64,000 nt of DNA from Rhodospirillales bacterium (lineage in GTDB: Bacteria; Pseudomonadota; Alphaproteobacteria; Rhodospirillales; UBA2165), in contig DUBF01000088.1 of assembly GCA_012960465.1 (NCBI GenBank), positions 26,943 to 90,942 of the forward strand. Reading direction: 5' to 3'. The position numbers were made by a program, and so were the translations under genes. Under the pieces are notes generated by a model, which ran no database searches, was not told the origin of the DNA, and worked only from the letters and a program-made list of their open reading frames with translations. Below, one piece after another: positions 9,790-18,628 of this stretch. The first letter of the stretch is position 1. The number at the start of each line of letters is the position of its first letter.

Positions 9790-10599
9790 ATGAAAATCGG
9801 AATTGTTGGTTGTGCGGGCCGTATGGGCCAAATGCTGGTACAAGAGGTATCAAAAACTCGGGGGTGTGAGCTCGCTGGTGGGACGGAAGGGCCCAACAAT
9901 ACTGCGCTTGGTGCAGATGTTGCGGTTTTTTCCGGTTTACCTGAATGTGGATTGATAATATCTGAAGATGCAGAAAATTTATTTCGAGTGTCTGATGTGA
10001 TCATAGATTTTACCCTTCCAGCGGCAACCGCACAGCATCTTAAATTTGCGCAAAAATATAAGACGAGCTTTATATTGGGTACAACTGGCCATGATCAACA
10101 GGAGTACGCAGCGATAGAGATGGCGGCAAAAGGTGTGGCTATTGTTAAGGCCATGAATTTTTCTATTGGTGTTAATGCCTTAATTGCGCTGACGGAGCAA
10201 CTTTCAACCCTGCTTGATGATAATTTTGATATAGAAATCCTTGAGATGCACCATAAACACAAAGTTGATGCGCCATCTGGGACCGCTATTGCTTTTGGTG
10301 AAGCCGCTGCTAAAGGTAGATCTGTAGAATTGAATGATGTGTCGGTAAGGGGTCGTAATGGTAAAACCGGAGCACGGAAAAAAGGTGAGATAGGCTTTGC
10401 ATCATTGCGCGGTGGTGAGGTTGTCGGCAATCACAGTGTTATTTTTGCTAGTGACAGTGAGTGCATCGAGTTAAACCACAAGGCGGCTTCTCGCGGAATT
10501 TTTTCAAAAGGAGCAATTTATGCCGCTCTCTGGACTAAGGGACAATCACCGGGGTTTTATGATATGTTAGATGTGCTTGGATTTAAGAAGGGTTCTTGA
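9790..10599 (+). CDS. dapB: 4-hydroxy-tetrahydrodipicolinate reductase
   Basis: 269 residues, normal length. The N-terminal dinucleotide-binding motif is VGCAGRMGQ, and the catalytic/substrate signature is EMHHKHKVDAPSGTA. FILGTTGH lies between them. DapB reduces 4-hydroxy-tetrahydrodipicolinate in the lysine and meso-diaminopimelate pathway, supplying peptidoglycan precursor. It sits 24 bases after dnaJ, as often in alphaproteobacteria, and may be read from the dnaKJ transcript. C-terminal RGIFSKGAIYAALW is typical. Confidence 0.96.
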   Translation: MKIGIVGCAGRMGQMLVQEVSKTRGCELAGGTEGPNNTALGADVAVFSGLPECGLIISEDAENLFRVSDVIIDFTLPAATAQHLKFAQKYKTSFILGTTGHDQQEYAAIEMAAKGVAIVKAMNFSIGVNALIALTEQLSTLLDDNFDIEILEMHHKHKVDAPSGTAIAFGEAAAKGRSVELNDVSVRGRNGKTGARKKGEIGFASLRGGEVVGNHSVIFASDSECIELNHKAASRGIFSKGAIYAALWTKGQSPGFYDMLDVLGFKKGS

Positions 10600-10704
10600 A
10601 CTTGGTGGAAGTTGCTGTTGTAATGTGTAGCCTGTTATGAGTGTGGGTTTTAATGGCTTCGTTATAGATTATTGTATAAAAATTCAATCAGTAGATCGCT
10701 TCAT

Positions 10705-11346
10705 ATGAAAAAAAGCACAATCCATGCATTTTATTCAAATTTAAAAAAACAAAATCCTGATCCAAAAGGTGAGTTATATTATGTTAATGACTACACACTT
10801 TTAATCGCAGTAGTTTTATCGGCCCAAGCCACGGATATTGGAGTTAATAAGGCAACTCGTTCTTTGTTTAAAAAAACCCAGTCCCCCAAACAAATGATCG
10901 AACTTGGTGAGAAAGAACTTAGAAATTACATTAAAACCATCGGTTTGTTTAATAGTAAGGCAAAGAACATTATCAAACTTAGTCATCTGTTATTAGATGA
11001 ATATAATGGTTTGGTTCCAGAAGGGCGGGATGAACTACAAAGATTGCCTGGGGTTGGTCGGAAGACGGCAAATGTTGTGCTGAATATTGCATTTGGTCAC
11101 CCGACTATTGCAGTTGATACGCATTTGTTTCGGGTGGGAAATCGTACAGGAATTGCTCCAGGTAAAACGCCACTAGAGGTCGAAAAGAAATTTGAAAAAG
11201 TTACCCCGTCAGAGTTCATGTACCAAGCACATCATTGGTTAATTTTACTTGGGCGTTATGTATGTAAGGCCCGCAAGCCAGATTGTCCTAATTGTGTGGT
11301 TAATGAATTTTGCGGCTTTAAAGCAAAAACCACACTTGAATTTTAG
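10705..11346 (+). CDS. nth: Endonuclease III (DNA glycosylase/AP lyase)
   Basis: 213 residues from the ATG at 10705, matching E. coli Nth (211). A TTG at 10672 would add 11 residues without family support. The helix-hairpin-helix is LPGVGRKTANVVLN with its catalytic Lys, and the catalytic Asp is in VDTHLFRVGNRTG. The C-terminal [4Fe-4S] ligands CKARKPDCPNCVVNEFC follow the family spacing CX6CX2CX5C. It removes oxidised pyrimidines in base-excision repair. It is convergent with a small lipoprotein gene. Confidence 0.95.
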   Translation: MKKSTIHAFYSNLKKQNPDPKGELYYVNDYTLLIAVVLSAQATDIGVNKATRSLFKKTQSPKQMIELGEKELRNYIKTIGLFNSKAKNIIKLSHLLLDEYNGLVPEGRDELQRLPGVGRKTANVVLNIAFGHPTIAVDTHLFRVGNRTGIAPGKTPLEVEKKFEKVTPSEFMYQAHHWLILLGRYVCKARKPDCPNCVVNEFCGFKAKTTLEF

Positions 11347-11404
11347 TTGGGTTTTTATTCTTAATCGCTTGTTTTTACGAGCCACCAAACCTATTTATCG
11401 GACT

Positions 11405-11920
11405 TTATAGCGTTGAAATTCCCCCGGCGTACTCTGGATCTAAAAGACTAGCAAAACAAATTTTTTCACTAACATTTTTAACGTTCTTACTTCTAATTTC
11501 GACATGATCGACGACCATGTCTTTTTTGTGAGTATAAAAGAATATATCTACAAAACAAATAAAACTCTGGTATTGCCATATACTAGCAGGGTGCTCTGTC
11601 CTCTTGAATTTTGGGGTATCTAAAAGTTCTATAATTTCGAATTTGTTCAAGCCGATTAGATTATTTTTGAACTTTGAAAGATCAATCTCAATAATCGGGA
11701 GCTGCTGTTTTTTAATTGTGCTGTTAGCAATTTTATGTGGAAGGGCGTTTTTTAATTTATTTTTGATAGAAGTTGTTTTTTTTATATTTGAACTAATGCT
11801 GGTTTCCAAGGCCCGGGGTATTTTGACCATCGTTTTTGGCTCGTACGCGCACGCGCTTACGAACAAAAGCGTATGAAGACCAATTAAAATTAAGAGTGCA
11901 CGCTGTTTTATTTTAACCAA
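11405..11920 (-). CDS. Small outer-membrane-type lipoprotein, conserved alphaproteobacterial hypothetical
   Basis: The frame is open upstream to 12022, but that part overlaps bactofilin. A TTG at 11920 gives a classical lipoprotein signal: Lys/Arg N-region, hydrophobic ALLILIGLHTLLF and lipobox VSAC with Cys at residue 24. The 171-residue product has a variable linker and then a conserved module: LIGLNKFEIIELLDTPKFKR, WQYQSFICFVDIFFY and a final CFASLL. That layout resembles small SmpA/OmlA-like proteins of alphaproteobacteria, but I do not know a function. An ATG at 11980 would put 43 residues before the hydrophobic core. It begins 10 bases after bactofilin, so the two are probably one transcript. 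Confidence 0.65.
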   Translation of the reverse strand: MVKIKQRALLILIGLHTLLFVSACAYEPKTMVKIPRALETSISSNIKKTTSIKNKLKNALPHKIANSTIKKQQLPIIEIDLSKFKNNLIGLNKFEIIELLDTPKFKRTEHPASIWQYQSFICFVDIFFYTHKKDMVVDHVEIRSKNVKNVSEKICFASLLDPEYAGGISTL

Positions 11921-11930
11921 ATTTCCAACT

Positions 11931-12509
11931 TCAATCAGGCGCGCTTTTCTCGGGGTTCTCTGGCTCGTTTTTTTGGACATCGAGCGACGCCATATCTCCA
12001 GTAATTTCACCACCAGCCTCAATAATTATTCTACCGTAACGTATGGAGCCCTCTACGTGGCCTCCTTTCCGAATGGTTAATAAATCTTTAGCTACTAAGG
12101 TGCCTATGAATTTTCCACTGATAGAAGCTTCGTCGACATCCGCATTTCCTTTGAAACATCCACCTTGAGAAACTTCGATGATCCGGGCGTCATTTAATAT
12201 TGCTTCAACGTACCCTTCTACAATAAGTTTCTCGCAAGCTACAATTTCACCATTTAGGGAAATATTTTGTCCAACGGTCAATCTATTGGCATCAGTTTCC
12301 ATAGATCGCATATGATCTGATCGATTTGTTTGCCTAGGGATGTCCATAATGCGGCTGGGTATATTTGGATAAAATGGAGCCTTTCCTGTTTTAGTTAGGT
12401 TTTCGGCGTTGGTATTTGTAAAAGATTTTGGCCCGTTCGCAGAAGCGACCGTATGATCATCTGTTGTGTTGTTCTGCAAGTCAGTTTTTTTTACCACTTT
12501 AATTTCCAA
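11931..12509 (-). CDS. Bactofilin family polymer-forming cytoskeletal protein
   Basis: 192 residues. A disordered N-terminal region (about 1-75) precedes the right-handed beta-helix of DUF583/bactofilin, with repeats such as GEIVACEKLIVEGYVEA, GCFKGNADVDEASISG and RKGGHVEGSIRYGRIIIE. A charged tail follows. Bactofilins polymerise without nucleotide and scaffold envelope-growth enzymes, as in Caulobacter. The start is TTG at 12509 (GTG at residue 5 possible); the first ATG, at residue 55, is just before the conserved core, so the N-terminus is uncertain. It lies between an EI24-type membrane protein and a lipoprotein, all on the minus strand. Confidence 0.87.
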   Translation of the reverse strand: MEIKVVKKTDLQNNTTDDHTVASANGPKSFTNTNAENLTKTGKAPFYPNIPSRIMDIPRQTNRSDHMRSMETDANRLTVGQNISLNGEIVACEKLIVEGYVEAILNDARIIEVSQGGCFKGNADVDEASISGKFIGTLVAKDLLTIRKGGHVEGSIRYGRIIIEAGGEITGDMASLDVQKNEPENPEKSAPD

Positions 12510-12591
12510 TCAATTATCAAAGTAATATGCAATCAAGTTTAGTGGTAAATACTACCGTTTAAAAGCTAAACATAAAAGATTATAGTTTTGA

Positions 12592-13305
12592 TTAAGCATC
12601 GGCTGCATTCTTTCTATTTTTGCATCTTTGTATTAAATGTACCATTGTTGCTGCTAAAATTATTGGTGCGACCATATTTACTATTGGAATTGTCATTATA
12701 AAGGCACTAATTACGCCTGCTATGAATACTTGGACTTGAAAAGATTTATATAAAACGCCAGCTTTGTCTGGTTCCAACCGGCGATACGCTACGAGCTCAA
12801 AGTATTCCCGACCTAAAAGATATCCGTTTAGCGCGTAGAAGATAAGTAAATTCAGAGGTCCAAGAAAAAAGAAACCTATATAAAACGGTAAAACCAGTAT
12901 ATTTAAAATAATAGATAATAACGTAAATTTTAAAGTAATTATACCGATTTCTGTTATGCCCTGTCGGCGTGTTTCTTGTAGATTAGGATAGTGTTTTTTT
13001 TCAACTGCTTGGATTACGTTTTCGAGAAAAAAGGTAATAATTAGCGTTACCACGGACGGAAACAGGAACCAAGTTACAATAAAAATTATGGCACCGCCAA
13101 AAATATCGGTTATTTTTACAAAAACCCAATCAAATATTCCAAAAAACCTTCCAGGTGAAAACAATTCTATTTGTGACAACGTATGTCCGACCGCTAACCA
13201 AATAATTAAAAAGATAACAGCTGATCCAACAACACCAATCCAAAGTGTTTTCTGCAGTGATTTATCGAAGAGTTGAATTATGGCGAGAGAAAAAAAGGCT
13301 ATCAT
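12592..13305 (-). CDS. EI24/CysZ-type membrane protein
   Basis: 237 residues with about six hydrophobic segments. The stretch YALNGYLLGREYFELVAYRR is characteristic of the EI24 (etoposide-induced 2.4, Pfam EI24) family, which includes the sulfate transporter CysZ. Residues 60-90 (FGGAIIFIVTWFLFPSVVTL) form another membrane segment. Alphaproteobacterial members of this type are usually annotated only as EI24 domain proteins, and sulfate transport should not be assumed. The neighbouring genes are bactofilin and adenosine kinase, with no sulfur genes near it. It starts with ATG at 13305. Confidence 0.75.
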   Translation of the reverse strand: MIAFFSLAIIQLFDKSLQKTLWIGVVGSAVIFLIIWLAVGHTLSQIELFSPGRFFGIFDWVFVKITDIFGGAIIFIVTWFLFPSVVTLIITFFLENVIQAVEKKHYPNLQETRRQGITEIGIITLKFTLLSIILNILVLPFYIGFFFLGPLNLLIFYALNGYLLGREYFELVAYRRLEPDKAGVLYKSFQVQVFIAGVISAFIMTIPIVNMVAPIILAATMVHLIQRCKNRKNAADA

Positions 13306-13482
13306 TTATCTTCTATACCAAAATAGCTATAAATGTTTTTGTATTTGTTCTTTACATGGCTTTGTTCAATACTACAAGTGAACTGTCACAGGTAAACTTT
13401 GCACACCCATGAAACTCAGCGATGCTTGGCATACGCTACATTTATTTAAATTGAACAAACACTAATGAGAAGGTGAAATTGA

Positions 13483-14478
13483 ATGACGGTAATAAAATTT
13501 GATGTTGTTGGTATTGGGAATGCGATTGTTGATGTTTTGTCTCATTCAGAGGATAGTTTCTTAGACCAACACGATCTCATAAAAGGGTCCATGACGATCA
13601 TTGATAGTAAAACAGCGGAAAAACTCTATGGTTTTATGAAATCTAGTATTGAAATTTCCGGCGGTTCTGCAGCAAATACGATTGCATGTTTGGCGGCTAT
13701 AGGTGGTTCAGGCGCTTTTGTTGGTAAAGTTTGCCGGGATCAATTGGGAGATGTTTTTACTAATGACATCCGGCGCGCCGGTGTTTCTTATGAGACCGAG
13801 CCTGACGCTGATGGAGATCCTACAGCCCGCTGTTTGATTTATGTAACGCCAGATGCGGAGCGTACTATGCAGACATTTTTAGGTGCATGCACCGCGCTCA
13901 ACCCGAACGATATTGATGAACAAGTTATTATGTCATCAAAGGTAATTTATTTAGAGGGTTATTTGTATGATCCACCTAAAGCTAAAGCAGCCTTTATTAA
14001 AGCAGCTAAACTTGCCAAAAAAGCCAATAGAAAGGTGTCGCTGAGTCTGTCTGATCAGTTTTGTGTTGATCGTCATAGAGGGGCTTTTGTTGATTTTGTT
14101 TGTAATCACGTGGATATTTTATTTGCTAATGAAGATGAAATTAAATCATTATACCAAGTTGATACTTTTGATGAAGCCATACAAAAAGTTAGTGGAAATT
14201 GCGATATTGTTGCATTGACCCGCGGTTCGCAAGGGTCTGTGGTTATTAGTGGCGATGAAATGTATGTTTTGCCTGCAGAAAAGGTTCGAGATATAGTTGA
14301 CACGACCGGTGCTGGAGATTCATATGCGGCCGGTTTTCTGTACGGTTTAACCCAAGGTAAAAACCTTGAAATGTGTGGCCGTATTGGCGGGATTCTGGCG
14401 GCTGAAATTATTGGTAATTATGGAGCCCGGTTTGAAAATGATCTTAAGGCCGTGCTGAGTAAAAATTTACGTGGTTAA
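13483..14478 (+). CDS. PfkB-family sugar kinase, probable adenosine kinase
   Basis: 331 residues. The N-terminus GIGNAIVDVLSHSED and the glycine motif ISGGSAANTIACLAAIGG are PfkB signature 1. DTTGAGDSYAAGFLYG is signature 2 with its catalytic Asp. Its overall form (long N-terminus with GSMTIID, and PDAERTMQTFLGA) matches the adenosine kinase-like group common in alphaproteobacteria. Adenosine kinase would salvage adenosine to AMP, including adenosine from S-adenosylhomocysteine. Substrate cannot be proven from sequence, so no symbol is given. The gene stops two bases before the next, GTG-started heptosyltransferase gene. Confidence 0.82.
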   Translation: MTVIKFDVVGIGNAIVDVLSHSEDSFLDQHDLIKGSMTIIDSKTAEKLYGFMKSSIEISGGSAANTIACLAAIGGSGAFVGKVCRDQLGDVFTNDIRRAGVSYETEPDADGDPTARCLIYVTPDAERTMQTFLGACTALNPNDIDEQVIMSSKVIYLEGYLYDPPKAKAAFIKAAKLAKKANRKVSLSLSDQFCVDRHRGAFVDFVCNHVDILFANEDEIKSLYQVDTFDEAIQKVSGNCDIVALTRGSQGSVVISGDEMYVLPAEKVRDIVDTTGAGDSYAAGFLYGLTQGKNLEMCGRIGGILAAEIIGNYGARFENDLKAVLSKNLRG

Positions 14479-14480
14479 TT

Positions 14481-15725
14481 GTGATTTCAAGAGATTTAGA
14501 TAAAGCAGTATTAAAAAAGTTAACGGGTTATAAACTTGGCAAAAATGCGTTCTCCACTTCGCGGTTTTGGCGGATGTTTCCTGCCAGGATGAGGCGGCGC
14601 TGGTGGTTGTTTAGACTGTTTGATCTTATGGTGCGTTATTCACCGGTTTTCAAAAAAAACAAAGGTTTATTGATTGTTCGCATGGACGGAATTGGAGATA
14701 TGGTGCTGTTTCGTCGTGCTCTGGATGAGTATGCCGGTATTTTTAACATTGAAAAAGCTAATATAACAGTGCTCGGGTGTAAAAGTTGGGGGACGATTGG
14801 CAGTATAATCTTTGACGGTTATAAGTTACATGTCATTGATGAACACAAGTTTGCCCGTCGATTATTCTATAGGCTTAAGGTTGGCCTGATGGTGCGACAA
14901 ATTTCGCCTGTAGTAACAATATGTGATTCATATTTGCGGCGGGCTATGATGGCCGATAGTTTGGTTTGGATGGTTCGGGCGCCAAAATCAATATCGTCGT
15001 TGCCTTTTATAAATGAAACCACTCGCGCCGAATTTACTTATTATTTAAGTCAGGTAGATTACGTTGTTGATACTGGCCCCTACCCAACCCATGAAATACT
15101 GCGGCATTACCGATTTTTATCTGAGATATCCGGTAAGAAAATACAGCCTAAAACACCAAAAATAAATTGGCGTGACCAGTATCCACGTGTGTCACATGTC
15201 AAAAACAAAAGTTCACGATATGTCGTTCTAAATCCTGGAAGTAATGAATATGGTCGGCGTTGGCCATTTCAAAATTATCTAGATATAGCCAATCACTTAA
15301 TCGAGTTAGGTTTGAATGTCATAATTGTTGGTGGTCAAAATGAGAAGATTGCTAGTGTTCCAAATAGTTCTCATGATGAAAGGATTGTTGACCTTACTGG
15401 GAAAACTGAGCTCCCTGAATTACTAGATATACTTAATCACGCGGCTTGTGTGATCAGTAATGACACAGGCCCCGCCCATTTATCAATTGCGCTAAAAACA
15501 CCAACGGTGGTGATTGTAGGGGGTGGGCATTTTGGCAGTTTTGTTCCCTATCCAGAGGAGGTCTGCCCGCCCTACGCTAAATTTGCTTTTGAAGACATGC
15601 CTTGTTACCACTGTTTTTGGCGTTGCACCAAACGAGAAAGTAAGTTTGAAGCTTTTCCATGCGTTCGCGACGTTTCTGTGGACACCATATGGGGACATAC
15701 TAAAGAGCTCTTAAATACTGGGTAA
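14481..15725 (+). CDS. Glycosyltransferase family 9 (LPS heptosyltransferase-like)
   Basis: 414 residues from GTG at 14481. RMDGIGDMVLFRRALDE (about residues 67-83) is the GT9 N-terminal loop; the ADP-heptose-binding C-half contains LNPGSNEYGRRWP and NDTGPAHLSIALKTPTVVI. The C-terminal region has a cysteine group, PCYHCFWRCTKRESKFEAFPC (positions about 372-392). The family adds heptose or related sugars to the LPS inner core at the cytoplasmic membrane. The residues before 65 are basic. It forms an operon-like pair with the next GT9 gene. The exact acceptor is unknown. Confidence 0.82.
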   Translation: MISRDLDKAVLKKLTGYKLGKNAFSTSRFWRMFPARMRRRWWLFRLFDLMVRYSPVFKKNKGLLIVRMDGIGDMVLFRRALDEYAGIFNIEKANITVLGCKSWGTIGSIIFDGYKLHVIDEHKFARRLFYRLKVGLMVRQISPVVTICDSYLRRAMMADSLVWMVRAPKSISSLPFINETTRAEFTYYLSQVDYVVDTGPYPTHEILRHYRFLSEISGKKIQPKTPKINWRDQYPRVSHVKNKSSRYVVLNPGSNEYGRRWPFQNYLDIANHLIELGLNVIIVGGQNEKIASVPNSSHDERIVDLTGKTELPELLDILNHAACVISNDTGPAHLSIALKTPTVVIVGGGHFGSFVPYPEEVCPPYAKFAFEDMPCYHCFWRCTKRESKFEAFPCVRDVSVDTIWGHTKELLNTG

Positions 15726-15764
15726 TGCCTATTAGTTTTAATTCTACAGGATTGTTTTGATAGT

Positions 15765-16844
15765 ATGTTCTGGTTTTACAAAAAACGCCGTCCCAACCCT
15801 TCATCAGGGCTCTTGTTAGTATCTTCGGGCGGTCTGGGAGATACAATATTATTGTCTATAGTTATAGACCGTTTCACAAGAAGGGCCCAATTGGGCGAGC
15901 GTGTTACTCTGGTGTTACCTAAAGAATCCCTCAAGGCGGCATTTCTTTTTAATAAAAACATACAAATTCTATCGGTCGATTATAAAGCCTTTAGAAAAAG
16001 TTGGACTTATATGAATAAAATTGCCAGGCAGTTTTATTTAGCAAATTATCGTTGTGTTATCAGTACAGACTTTCTCAGACATCCTAAACTTGATGAGATG
16101 GTGATAAAATACTGCAACGCTAAAGAAGTTCTTGCGATGGAGCCGCGTTCGTGGCGGAAGCATGATCGCGCATTATCAAAAAATCGAGTTATTTATACGC
16201 GCCTTTTTAACAGTGGGCCCGCCCATATAGATAAAGTTTTACGTTGGTTAAAATTTGCGGATTGGCTCACTGGCACCAATCTACCACCACCACGGGTCCG
16301 TCTGCCGGATGGTTTCATAAAGGCGGTGGAAGGGTATTTTAGCCCCACCATTATACTAGTTCCATTTTCTGCCGTTAAAGAAAAGCAAAGTCCGCCGGAT
16401 GTATTTCTTAAAATTATGGATCATCTAAAAGGTGACTATGATTTTGTTATAGCTGGAGCTCCAAACGACATTGATATTAACCCCGAATATTTAGATCTAT
16501 TGAAAGTGACAAACACAACCGTCGATACTTCTACATTTGAGGACTTGGCGCCGAAGTTAATGAATGCTGATCTCGTTATATCTGTGGATACTGCAGCCAT
16601 GCATCTTGCCGTTGCACTTGGCGCCCCCACGGTTTGTTTGGCGAGCGCCGCCTATGTAAACGAAATTGTACCTTATTCTCGAGAGATTACTCCGGATAAT
16701 GTACGATTTATTTTTCAGTCAATGGAGTGCCAAGGATGTCTGGGGAGCTGCCATTTGCCACCAGAGAGCGGGCGTTTTCCATGCGTAGCTCGCATAAAAA
16801 TAAAATATATTTTAGACACAATTGATGAACTTTTAACCAAATGA
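15765..16844 (+). CDS. Glycosyltransferase family 9 (LPS heptosyltransferase-like), second copy
   Basis: 359 residues. The N-terminal loop SSGGLGDTILLSIVIDR and the C-terminal VSVDTAAMHLAVALGAPTVC place it in GT9. The cysteine group CQGCLGSCHLPPESGRFPC (about residues 325-343) mirrors that of its neighbour, though the two proteins are otherwise quite diverged. It lies 39 bases after the first GT9 gene, so both probably act in the same LPS or envelope glycan pathway. The function of the Cys group is unknown; a bound metal is possible. Confidence 0.8.
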   Translation: MFWFYKKRRPNPSSGLLLVSSGGLGDTILLSIVIDRFTRRAQLGERVTLVLPKESLKAAFLFNKNIQILSVDYKAFRKSWTYMNKIARQFYLANYRCVISTDFLRHPKLDEMVIKYCNAKEVLAMEPRSWRKHDRALSKNRVIYTRLFNSGPAHIDKVLRWLKFADWLTGTNLPPPRVRLPDGFIKAVEGYFSPTIILVPFSAVKEKQSPPDVFLKIMDHLKGDYDFVIAGAPNDIDINPEYLDLLKVTNTTVDTSTFEDLAPKLMNADLVISVDTAAMHLAVALGAPTVCLASAAYVNEIVPYSREITPDNVRFIFQSMECQGCLGSCHLPPESGRFPCVARIKIKYILDTIDELLTK

Positions 16845-17051
16845 CTAAAATGGAAAATTAAATTACTATATTTATGGTATTTTTAGTTTATGGCATGGAT
16901 AACATTTGCGTTAATGGTAGATAAGGAAAAAGCATACCATCCCAGAGGTTTGCCCGCCATTTTTTGAGCTTAGATCCACCGCTGATTGTTTTGATGTCAT
17001 ACATCTGTTAACTAAAAAAAAGCCTAGCGCGGTGCAATTTGAATAACCTGT

Positions 17052-18362
17052 TTAAACGGGAAGTCTGTTTTTGATTAAAAAAAGTAAAATTAGCGATGGT
17101 ATAACCATCATCGTTGTTAGAATAAAGAATAATGCCCAATCTCCATTCAACCAATCTACCATTGCCCCAGAAGAGGAGGCTAAAAGAGTTCTACCAGCTG
17201 TTCCCACGGATGCTAACAAAGCATACTGTGTAGCTGTATAATTACGGTCTATTAAAATGGAGATGAAGGCAACAAAAGTTACTGTTGCAAAGGCAGTTGC
17301 AAGGTCGTCCAAGAGCACTGCAAAAACAAATAGTAATTCTGATCGTTCGACCCACGCCATTAAAGAAAAAAATAAGTTGGTTGTTGCCATGGCAATTCCG
17401 GATAACACCAGCGCTTTAAAGATACCGGCTTTAATGGTAAACACCCCGCCTATCAGGGTGAATGCAATCGTTGTGATCCACCCTACGCCTTTTGAATAAA
17501 GGGCAATATCTGTTTTACTAAACCCAATTTCTTTATAGAAGATAATAGACATTCTACCCATAAAAGCCTCGCCAATCTTAAACAAAAATATGAAGCTTAT
17601 TAGGGCAAGAGCCAAACCCCAACCATTTTTTTTAAAGAAACTAAGAATAGGATCTAGAATACATTCAGATAACCATATTAGGTGGGAGTTGGCATCAACA
17701 TTTATAGTCTTTGACTCAGATTTTATTGGTTCATCTATCATTATTAGGCAGGAGCTACAGATAATTATTATTAGGCTTAGCAAAAGAAATGTTAATTGCC
17801 AATAGTTCTCAAAACCAGCGCGTTGAAATAGTTCAGCTGAGTATAAAGAGAGGATGCCCCCGACCTTGAAGCCGGTCCACCAACCAATCACAGCCATAGC
17901 AGCACCAGCTGCCATTGCGGCTTCTTCGGAGCGCTTAGCTTGTTCAATTCTGAAAGCATCAATTGCAATATCTTGAGTAGCAGAAGAGATGGCTATAAAC
18001 AGTCCAACAACTATTATGAAAAATAAGTTTTCAGTAGGAGTAATAAAGCTCCATGAAAAAAGCCCTAAAAAAATTATTATCTGACAAAGTAAAACCCAAG
18101 ATTTTCGATGGCCAAATGTTTTAGTAAAATAAGGTATTTTCAGTTTGTCAATTAATGGCGCCCAAAGAAAATTTAAGGCATAAACGCCAAAAATTAAACC
18201 AGCCCATCCAATAGTCGATCGACTTAAACCGTTTTCTTTAAGCCAAAGCGATAGACATGTCCCAATCAACACCCAGGGAAACCCGCTAATAACCCCGAAC
18301 AAAAATATTTTTGCCATACGATTTTCGCGGTAGACCGCCAACGTCTGCGCCCAAGGTTTCAC
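17052..18362 (-). CDS. ampG: AmpG-family muropeptide MFS permease
   Basis: 436 residues from a GTG at 18362. AmpG features are WAQTLAVYRENRMAKIFLFG followed by SGFPWVLIGTCLSLWLKENG, with GWAGLIFGVYALNFLWAPLIDKL after it. About twelve hydrophobic segments are visible. AmpG imports GlcNAc-anhydromuropeptides for cell-wall recycling. Within the window it fits with the glucosaminidase, deacetylase and dipeptidase genes near 30 kb, though it is not linked to them. The alternative ATG at residue 16 would cut the conserved N-terminus. Exact substrate is inferred from family only. Confidence 0.8.
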   Translation of the reverse strand: MKPWAQTLAVYRENRMAKIFLFGVISGFPWVLIGTCLSLWLKENGLSRSTIGWAGLIFGVYALNFLWAPLIDKLKIPYFTKTFGHRKSWVLLCQIIIFLGLFSWSFITPTENLFFIIVVGLFIAISSATQDIAIDAFRIEQAKRSEEAAMAAGAAMAVIGWWTGFKVGGILSLYSAELFQRAGFENYWQLTFLLLSLIIIICSSCLIMIDEPIKSESKTINVDANSHLIWLSECILDPILSFFKKNGWGLALALISFIFLFKIGEAFMGRMSIIFYKEIGFSKTDIALYSKGVGWITTIAFTLIGGVFTIKAGIFKALVLSGIAMATTNLFFSLMAWVERSELLFVFAVLLDDLATAFATVTFVAFISILIDRNYTATQYALLASVGTAGRTLLASSSGAMVDWLNGDWALFFILTTMMVIPSLILLFLIKNRLPV

Positions 18363-18628
18363 GCGGATTTCCTTAATTTTAGAAGCTATTTAAACTTATT
18401 CCCTACATCCTGCTTTTTTATTAGCTGTGAGCAAGAAAATATTTAATTTGGATGGGTTGATTATATGATACTTGATAGACTTAAAACTACTTGAGTACGA
18501 GGAAATTACATATCCCGAGCGATGAAGATTTTGTGAGAAATAAACTTATTGATTTTATTTTAATCACTATCTCCGTTGGAGGGTGTTTGTTGTTTCGGTT
18601 CTCCGTGGCAAAGAGTTGAAAAAAGGAA

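Noticed and set aside
18533-18619. GTG-started 28-codon frame with a hydrophobic centre between pit and ampG
   Set aside because: No ribosome-binding site and no family; could be a small membrane peptide but unsupported.
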